Shown: one piece after another, positions 22,263 through 26,210 of the stretch | Layout of the letters: every line of letters begins with the position of its first letter | Numbering within the stretch: position 1 is the first letter of the stretch | Virus record (IMG/VR): IMGVR_UViG_3300041809_000574 | Location: 1-26,210 of that record | Length of the DNA stretch: 26,210 bases | Reading direction: 5' to 3' (one strand) | From: a virus | Notes under the pieces: generated by a model | Told to the model about the DNA's origin: nothing | What the model saw: only the letters and a program-made list of their open reading frames with translations | Databases searched by the model: none | Made by a program: the position numbers and the translations under genes

Positions 22263-22334
22263 TGTGGACAACGGCAGATCGAACTCACGTTTCCCTGCTG
22301 GTGCAGGGCGTCCTAGCCACTAGACGACGCGCCC
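22263..22334 (-). pseudogene. Degenerate tRNA relic
   Basis: D-arm GTCTAGTGGCTAGGAC is intact and the position of a TTCGATC T-loop is clear, but the anticodon loop is 6 nt without U33 (CCCTG-CACCAG-CAGGG), the T-stem pairs at only 3 of 5 positions, and the acceptor is partial. Resembles a Gly/Glu-type tRNA by its D-arm; no amino acid can be assigned. Confidence 0.55.
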
Positions 22335-22422
22335 CCCGGTTCAACAAACTCAATCTTGTGACCGAGTATCTCGCCCTCGGCCATGAGTCGCTGCTCACAA
22401 CTTACTAAGGGGACTTCAATCT

Positions 22423-22498
22423 TGGTGCTCTTGGCTGGATTTGAACCAACGACTTCCACCTTGTCGAGATGGCACTCTAACCACTGAGTTACAAGAGC
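22423..22498 (-). tRNA. tRNA-Val(GAC) with C33
   Basis: Acceptor GCTCTTG/CAAGAGC, D-arm ACTC/GAGT, T-arm GTTGG/CCAGC, encoded ACCA. Anticodon arm CCATC-TCGACAA-GGTGG gives GAC but with C instead of U at 33. Its body closely matches tRNA-Val(CAC) at 20776, supporting Val. Confidence 0.8.
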
Positions 22499-22528
22499 AA
22501 TTTCTCCCACTTCTCCGCATACTCTTCC

Positions 22529-22740
22529 TTAATGGATGGAGACTGCGGCTTTGTACTTCTTAACTTCTTCCCTACCCAACACATAGGCAGTATCAGTGAA
22601 TAAGTCATACCCTACCATGAAATCAAACTCATCATCACGATACCGTCGTTGATGTTTACGCCCGTCGGAACAACTTTAATTGACTCCCCTTGTTTACGTA
22701 GTCCAATAGCCAGCACCTGTGCTTCCGTTTTCTTTTCCAT
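22529..22740 (-). pseudogene. Decayed PD-(D/E)XK homing nuclease, internally deleted
   Basis: An ATG at 22740 with AGGGG upstream opens a 42-aa frame (KKTEAQVLAIGLRKQGESIK...) that stops at 22612. In the -1 frame the DNA reads CSDGRKHQRRYRDDEFDF, then MVGYDLFTDTAYVLGREEV, ending at 22529. The first part matches the opening helix and the second the C-terminal half of group I intron-associated PD-(D/E)XK nucleases (I-Ssp6803I type); the catalytic middle is missing. AACTAT lies upstream at 22778-22783. Confidence 0.5.
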
Positions 22741-22789
22741 CTGAACCCCTAACTAGTGTTTAATACTCCACTGTTTGATAGTTAAATTT

Positions 22790-22866
22790 TGGCGGGAATG
22801 GCGGGACTTGAACCCGTGACCTCTGCGTTGACAGCGCAGCACTCTAACCAACTGAGCTACATCCCC
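22790..22866 (-). tRNA. tRNA-Asp(GUC)
   Basis: Acceptor GGGGATG/CATTCCC, D-arm GCTC/GAGT, anticodon arm CTGCG-CTGTCAA-CGCAG, T-arm ACGGG/CCCGC, encoded GCCA. Fully regular. Confidence 0.93.
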
Positions 22867-23136
22867 AACTTCATCTTGCGGGAACTTCCATCCCTTTGCC
22901 GCCTACTAGGAGAGTCGAGGCTCCGCATTCGGTACGAGGGCGCTACTCCTCCGGTCTGCTTGCACAACTCTGCAAGCTGCTAATCTTGGTGGACGTGTCG
23001 TGCCGCTTACGCTGCCATTTAACGACGTGCAGTGTCGTTTAATGATGTAAGTCGAGCCTCGTTACTCGACTGAATAGCGGGTCCGCTGGTGATGCATCAC
23101 CCTTACCCGGTTCGCATTACTGCACATCATCAAAAT
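22867..23136. other. Gene-free spacer rich in hairpins
   Basis: No credible ORF. Contains GCTTGCA/TGCAAGC (about 22958-22979), AGTCGAG/CTCGACT (about 23050-23072) and the perfect palindrome GGTGATGCATCACC (about 23087-23100). A GGTGGACGTG segment near 22988 reads as an acceptor-CCA end on the minus strand but has no matching 5' half. Confidence 0.4.
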
Positions 23137-23216
23137 TGGTGGAGCATGTGGGAATTGAACCCACCTGAATATCTTCGCTGCCAGCGAAGCGACCACCCCG
23201 AGTAGTCCTATGCCCC
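23137..23216 (-). tRNA. tRNA-Ala(GGC), unusual variable loop
   Basis: Acceptor GGGGCAT/ATGCTCC with G3-U70, D-stem GACT/GGTC, anticodon arm CTTCG-CTGGCAG-CGAAG, T-arm GTGGG/CCCAC, encoded ACCA. Variable loop 8 nt; position 8 is A. Confidence 0.82.
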
Positions 23217-23226
23217 AAACTTGTTA

Positions 23227-23403
23227 CTACCTCTCCAATACCGAGGGTTCTGTCAACAGTCGCCGAATATTTTCATTCGGCTCTGCTGGCTTTTCCAAAA
23301 TCTCGATGAATGCTTTCCACTCATCAGGCTTGAGGCGGATGTCATCTCTTGCCGCCAATCTTTTGTGGACACTCTTCATGTCGGCATCGAAGTGAATCTT
23401 CAT
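23227..23403 (-). CDS. TacA-like (DUF1778) antitoxin, C-terminal neutralisation domain only
   Basis: 58 aa from the ATG at 23403 with GAGAGGAGG close upstream. The pattern LKPDEWKAFIEILEKPAEP then NIRRLLTEPSVLER matches the end of TacA/DUF1778 antitoxins (L..E.W..F...L..P..P...LR.LL..PS). In that family this C-terminal part wraps and blocks the GNAT toxin, while the N-terminal ribbon-helix-helix binds DNA; here the latter is absent, and no toxin gene is adjacent. It sits between tRNA-Ala and tRNA-Cys. Inferred role: an orphan antitoxin that neutralises a host toxin acetylating charged tRNA. Confidence 0.65.
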   Translation of the reverse strand: MKIHFDADMKSVHKRLAARDDIRLKPDEWKAFIEILEKPAEPNENIRRLLTEPSVLER

Positions 23404-23420
23404 CACGCCTCCTCTCAATT

Positions 23421-23497
23421 TGGAGGCAAGGATGGGATTCGAACCCACGAATAGCGGTTTTGCAGACCACCCCCTTAAGCCACTTGGGTACCTCGCC
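23421..23497 (-). tRNA. tRNA-Cys(GCA), copy 2
   Basis: Acceptor GGCGAGG/CCTTGCC, anticodon arm GTGGT-CTGCAAA-ACCGC, T-arm GTGGG/CCCAT with TTCGAAT loop, encoded TCCA. More regular than the copy at 20948 and typical of bacterial tRNA-Cys. Confidence 0.9.
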
Positions 23498-23519
23498 TAT
23501 AACATCATACAACAAAACT

Positions 23520-23596
23520 TGGAGCGGGATGCGGGTCTCGAACCCGCCTCTTCAGCTTGGAAGGCTGAGGCACACAAACCCCTATACCAATCCCGC
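23520..23596 (-). tRNA. tRNA-Gly(UCC)
   Basis: Acceptor GCGGGAT/ATCCCGC, anticodon arm TCAGC-CTTCCAA-GCTGA, T-arm GCGGG/CCCGC, encoded TCCA. Confidence 0.92.
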
Positions 23597-23599
23597 ATT

Positions 23600-23776
23600 T
23601 TACTTAGCCCGTGGCCAACCCCCTTTTGGGTTTTTGCCAGTAACAGTCTTCACCGCATGGCAATTAGCACACCGAACTACACACTTTGCAATCTCTGCTT
23701 CAATCTTCTCCCACTGCATCATCAAACAAGATGCAATCTTGCTGGGTTGATGCAATCTCACTAATGCGACTGTACA
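23600..23776 (-). pseudogene. 5'-truncated HNH endonuclease relic
   Basis: The frame reads RLHQPSKIASCLMMQWEKI then AEIAKCVVRCANCHAVKTV, the second half of an HNH module (normally D/H-H-x-DPSKKIAS ... W.KI..EI.KC.VRCANCH). The N-terminal half with the first zinc pair and the HNH histidine region is missing. It lies directly behind, and out of frame with, the complete HNH gene, whose C-terminus reads over it. Confidence 0.6.
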
Positions 23777-24155
23777 CCCATCCAAGGGCTCGTCTCGGTT
23801 TCTTTGCAACCACACCGTGTCTTGCTTCGGCGGTTTTAATTGCATGACAGTTGCCGCAACGTACATCGCATTTCGCAATCTCTTTCAGTAGTTGGTCGAG
23901 TCCTCGATTCCATCCAGCACCGATAGAAAACCTCTTTTCATTCGGATTTCGATGGTCAAATTCAAGGGCCGCAGGGTGTTTGTTATAGCCACAATCAATG
24001 CACCCCCGCTTCAGTTTTTCCTCATCGAGCATCCTTCTCCGCTTTGCGTATTTCTTATCTTTCGCACGGCGGTTACATGCAAGTTTGGCTTCTCTTCGGT
24101 CTTCCTCTGGCTTGACTTGAGCAGCATCTTTACAAGCACGCTTGCAAAAGAACAC
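23700..24155 (-). CDS. HNH homing endonuclease with overrun C-terminus
   Basis: 151 aa from a GTG at 24155. N-terminal Cys residues and a basic region (NRRAKDKKYAKRRRM), then the HNH core CIDCGYNKHPAALEFDHRNP, then EIAKCDVRCGNCHAIKT. The last 40 residues are an out-of-frame reading of the neighbouring HNH relic, so the natural stop has been lost. No leader hairpin; an AACTAT motif at 24169-24174 lies between the GTG and tRNA-Ala(UGC). Confidence 0.78.
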   Translation of the reverse strand: MFFCKRACKDAAQVKPEEDRREAKLACNRRAKDKKYAKRRRMLDEEKLKRGCIDCGYNKHPAALEFDHRNPNEKRFSIGAGWNRGLDQLLKEIAKCDVRCGNCHAIKTAEARHGVVAKKPRRALGWVYSRISEIASTQQDCILFDDAVGED

Positions 24156-24175
24156 CTTGCAAAGTCAAATAGTTT

Positions 24176-24255
24176 TGGTGGACCGTGCGAGATTCGAACT
24201 CGCCTGAATTTCCTCTGTGCAAGAGAGGCAAACACCCCAAGCATTTCCACGGCCC
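24176..24255 (-). tRNA. tRNA-Ala(UGC), unusual variable loop
   Basis: Acceptor GGGCCGT/ACGGTCC with G3-U70, anticodon arm CCTCT-CTTGCAC-AGAGG, T-arm GCGAG/CTCGC, encoded ACCA. Variable loop 8 nt (AAATTCAG), D-stem AAAT/GTTT, no U8; the same odd build as the other two Ala tRNAs. Confidence 0.82.
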
Positions 24256-24298
24256 AAACTTGTCAAAGAACACAATCACCGGCTGACCGGGATTAAAC

Positions 24299-24373
24299 TG
24301 GAGCGGAGGACGCGACTTGAACGCGCAGCCTTTACCTTGGCAAGGTATTGCTCCACCATTGAGCTACCCCCGC
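24299..24373 (-). tRNA. tRNA-Gly(GCC)
   Basis: Acceptor GCGGGGG/CCTCCGC, D-arm GCTC/GAGC, anticodon arm ATACC-TTGCCAA-GGTAA (first pair open), T-arm GCGCG/CGCGT, encoded TCCA. Confidence 0.9.
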
Positions 24374-24402
24374 ATAACTTCAAATACTGCGTAAAACCAA
24401 AC

Positions 24403-24483
24403 TTGGTAGTCCGGGAGGGATTCGAACCCCCGAAATCTTCCTTGTAGGGGAAGCGGTATAGGCCACTCACACCACCGGACTAT
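24403..24483 (-). tRNA. tRNA-Val(UAC) with C33
   Basis: Acceptor AGTCCGG/CCGGACT, D-stem GTGT/ATAC, anticodon arm CTTCC-CCTACAA-GGAAG giving UAC with C33, T-arm GGGGG/CCCTC with TTCGAAT, encoded ACCA. It is the first tRNA after the terminator at 24488. Confidence 0.8.
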
Positions 24484-24487
24484 GCTG

Positions 24488-24517
24488 CAAAAAACTAAAG
24501 CCAGCCTTTCGGCTGGC
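24488..24517 (-). terminator. Intrinsic terminator upstream of the tRNA array
   Basis: Minus strand: GCCAGCC-GAAA-GGCTGGC (24517-24500) followed by TTTAGTTTTTTG. It lies past the stop of the 42-aa gene and just before tRNA-Val(UAC). Confidence 0.85.
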
Positions 24518-24542
24518 CTCGGTCGAGATTCGTTTTGACTTG

Positions 24543-24671
24543 TTAGTCTACGAATCCTCCCCGAGGCATGGTATCCTCTCCCGCGCAACCGGCTTCAGCG
24601 GCTGCGACGACGCCCACGACGGCGGCTACTGCCGCTGCTGTGATGGTCGAGATGTTGGTGCGGATAGTCAT
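24543..24671 (-). CDS. 42-aa hydrophobic micro-protein
   Basis: ATG at 24671. Sequence: a short polar start, then an Ala/Val helix (ITAAAVAAVVGVVAAAEAG), a Cys, and a polar end TMPRGGFVD. Probably one membrane-spanning or membrane-associated helix. A good sigma70-like promoter lies just upstream and an intrinsic terminator just downstream, making it a self-contained transcription unit. Weak SD (GAGTGAGC). Confidence 0.55.
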   Translation of the reverse strand: MTIRTNISTITAAAVAAVVGVVAAAEAGCAGEDTMPRGGFVD

Positions 24672-24691
24672 GATGTTGCTCACTCTCTTAC

Positions 24692-24720
24692 TTAATACTC
24701 TGAAAGTTGAAAAATTGCAA
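24692..24720 (-). promoter_or_regulatory. Sigma70-like promoter of the 42-aa gene
   Basis: Minus strand TTGCAA (24720-24715), 17-bp spacer, TATTAA (24697-24692). The start site would be about 14 nt before the ATG at 24671. The AGTATTA core recurs upstream of genes at 6393, 7031 and 22740. Confidence 0.5.
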
Positions 24721-24770
24721 TGCCTTTTTCATTCACTGGCGATTTATTTTTCGCAACAGCTTAGAAAAAG

Positions 24771-24894
24771 GAGGAAAGCAACTACGGAAACGGGGTACCC
24801 GCCTTCAATGTTGGGCTTCGGCTGGAGTGGTTCCTATCGCTACGCGATGGGCTCCCGCTCTTCGCCCCCGAATGACCCGCCAGTTGCTTTCCTC
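24771..24894 (-). ncRNA. Candidate structured RNA closed by a 13-bp stem
   Basis: Perfect arms 24771-24783 and 24882-24894 (GAGGAAAGCAACT/AGTTGCTTTCCTC) flank 98 nt. Inside are GAGTGG/CCGCTC and ATCGC-TAC-GCGAT stems. On the minus strand the closing stem is followed by CTTTTTCT, a terminator-like end. No ORF with an SD spans it. Function unknown. Confidence 0.5.
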
Positions 24895-25189
24895 ACAAAA
24901 GGTCTACTCACATAATACACGGGTCGAGACCGTTTTGGCTACTGTTTTCAAAAAATCTGTGGAAAACTTTTTGATGTGGTCTCGTTCCTCGGCTAGTGGG
25001 CGAGAGGAATACATCAGCTTACGAGTCCGACGCTCCCACTACACCGAAGTCGTTTGGACTGCCACATCGTGGGGTGGTAGTGGCCTCGCTACAAGGACGT
25101 GGTATGAGCACTTCGGTCAGAGGCTCTCGGATTGCTCCGATTGTTGCTCCTGCGTCACACCACCAAACCCCAACACAATCAACTATACA
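24895..25189. other. Gene-free region with further long hairpins
   Basis: No supported gene. CCTCGG/CCGAAG with TAGTGGG/CCCACTA (24987-25049) forms a 6+7-bp hairpin whose apex contains a Thr(CGU)-like anticodon arm TCGGA-CTCGTAA-GCTGA. TCAAAAA/TTTTTGA (about 24949-24973) is another inverted repeat. Confidence 0.4.
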
Positions 25190-25474
25190 TCAAGCACCGG
25201 CTCCAATGCAAGTGGGTTTGACTTTTTTCTGCCGGGGCCTCGCTGTCTCGAACTTCTCAGTCACATTCACATACCGAGCAAGAGCGGTCTGTAAGGCGAT
25301 TACAGCTTCATACGCCTCGTAGGCATCCTCACAACCATGGCAACACCCACGGATGGCTCCACGCCCCTCTGCGGGGTTATAGCGAGTGTGCTTGGGGCAC
25401 CGCAGCACCAGCTTGCTCTTGGCGACGGTCTTCAAACGCAACTGCGTGGTGTCATTGAACCTCATCTGCAACAT
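25190..25474 (-). CDS. Small Cys/His phage protein, function unknown
   Basis: 94 aa, ATG with AGGAG at 6 nt. Central CPKHTRYNPAEGRGAIRGC, then HGCEDAYEAYEAV, looks like a compact metal-binding unit seen in small phage proteins (CP.H..Y.P ... GC..C). Starts 3 bp after the stop of the zinc-protease-like gene, so probably the same operon. Confidence 0.68.
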   Translation of the reverse strand: MLQMRFNDTTQLRLKTVAKSKLVLRCPKHTRYNPAEGRGAIRGCCHGCEDAYEAYEAVIALQTALARYVNVTEKFETARPRQKKVKPTCIGAGA

Positions 25475-25477
25475 TGA

Positions 25478-26210
25478 CTACTCCTCTCGACAATCACAAT
25501 CGTCCGGGCAGGGCTCCACCATAAACTGATACACATCCACCGTCTCTCTCACATCCCGAATTCCGTGACAAATGCGGCTGTGGACACCATCACCCATTTG
25601 ATACCCATCCTTAGTAAAGACTTCGTATTCGTCTCTTCCATGTTCTTCAAGACGGAAGCCACATGATTCAACGAACTCAGCCAAAGTCTGCAACCACGTG
25701 GGACGCTTCTCTGGCTTGGGTGGTGAGGGCGGCTCTGCCGCCCTCTTGGTGTAGTACCTCACTCTGGATTCCCACTTCTTGCGGAGTGTGGTCGCCCTTT
25801 TCTCTCGCGTCAACGCGGTCTTGAGCATCGCCTCAGAGTGGACCAGCTTTTTGTCGGGTGTGGTGTTGACCTTTGCTTTAGGCTGCACCTTCTCCAGTGG
25901 CATATCGAAGCCCCAACCATAAATGGTGCGGTAGTTGCCGACCCGGCGATAACGCGGATGATTCCGCATGGCATCGTGCCGCATCCCGCGAGTGTGGGCT
26001 AGTTCATGATAGATGACTCCAGCGAGGTCAACCTTATCCGGGTTCTCCTTCGGGAGTGTAAACTCATTGCAAGTGCAGTTGTGCGGGAAGGGATGAACCG
26101 GATGACTGAGCAGGAGTTGGGAAACCTCATTGCCTTTGCATGGCATTATGAGTTTGGCTCGTGGGGCACGCCGGTCCGCTACTACAAGGTGTTCTATGAT
26201 ATGGCGAAAG
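25478..26210 (-). CDS. Zinc-metalloprotease-like protein (HExxHxxGxxH), partial
   Basis: The frame is open to the window edge, so the start is outside; an internal ATG at 26146 would give 222 aa but has no SD. YHELAHTRGMRH fits the metzincin signature HExxHxxGxxH, with E as the catalytic base. The remainder has a Lys/Arg-rich helix (REKRATTLRKKWESRVRYY) and an acidic Cys end CPDDCDCREE. Could be a protease or a SprT-like DNA-protein crosslink enzyme; the motif is seen, the role is inferred. Confidence 0.6.
   Translation of the reverse strand, partial: FRHIIEHLVVADRRAPRAKLIMPCKGNEVSQLLLSHPVHPFPHNCTCNEFTLPKENPDKVDLAGVIYHELAHTRGMRHDAMRNHPRYRRVGNYRTIYGWGFDMPLEKVQPKAKVNTTPDKKLVHSEAMLKTALTREKRATTLRKKWESRVRYYTKRAAEPPSPPKPEKRPTWLQTLAEFVESCGFRLEEHGRDEYEVFTKDGYQMGDGVHSRICHGIRDVRETVDVYQFMVEPCPDDCDCREE

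Noticed and set aside
22313-22510. 65-codon minus-strand frame, internal ATG at 22382
   Set aside because: Made of tRNA-Val(GAC) and the degenerate tRNA; no SD at the internal ATG.
24707-25294. 195-codon plus-strand frame over the structured region
   Set aside because: No SD, tRNA-like and hairpin sequence in the middle, no protein pattern.
1-26210. CRISPR array, integrase/attachment sites, insertion sequences
   Set aside because: No regularly spaced repeats, no recombinase or transposase motifs; the only direct repeat pair is the 34-bp element.
1-26210. Group I introns or inteins carrying the homing nucleases
   Set aside because: Nuclease genes lie between complete genes; no split exons, no intron core motifs and no intein splice junctions were seen.

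Overview
The window is a densely packed, almost wholly minus-strand stretch of a large tailed dsDNA bacteriophage (Caudoviricetes). Signs of this are a mixed replication/repair gene set (RuvC-type resolvase, DEDDh exonuclease, Rad3/DinG-type Fe-S helicase, HU-like protein, Nudix hydrolase, metallophosphoesterase), a repeat-rich tail-fibre-like gene, a tRNA array, many tiny overlapping genes with strong Shine-Dalgarno (SD) sites, and an extreme load of homing-type nucleases. There is no rRNA, integrase or CRISPR array. The host cannot be named from sequence.

Layout, in transcription order (right to left). 26210-25190: a partial gene with an HExxHxxGxxH zinc-protease motif and a small Cys-rich gene. 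25189-24672: no gene, but several long inverted repeats that look like structured RNA. 24671-20696: a tRNA array with about 15 tRNA genes or relics, interrupted by small genes. One of these resembles the toxin-neutralising C-terminus of TacA (DUF1778) antitoxins; others are an HNH nuclease with a second HNH relic and a decayed PD-(D/E)XK nuclease. 20616-13503: putative virion genes and hypotheticals, a metallophosphoesterase, a tRNA with a possible UCA anticodon, and four HNH nucleases. 13450-5138: helicase, hypotheticals, HU-like and a candidate ssDNA-binding protein, with one GIY-YIG and one endonuclease VII-like gene. 5083-23: GIY-YIG, winged-helix protein, Nudix, HNH, exonuclease, a plus-strand GIY-YIG, and RuvC.

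Two things stand out. First, ten apparently intact free-standing homing-type endonucleases (3 GIY-YIG, 7 HNH/EndoVII) plus two relics lie in 26 kb. Seven of the ten carry a leader hairpin that buries their SD or start codon, usually beside or around a short ACTAT motif. Several also end exactly on the start codon of the next gene. This resembles the hairpin plus late-promoter switch known from T4 homing genes, here repeated across unrelated nuclease families. Second, leaving aside two Cys tRNAs and one UCA candidate, every readable tRNA decodes a GNN codon (Val, Ala, Asp, Glu, Gly), and together they cover all GNN codons. The TacA-like fragment sits inside this array; characterised partner toxins of that family acetylate aminoacyl-tRNA, so the two may act together against a host toxin. 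That link is inference.
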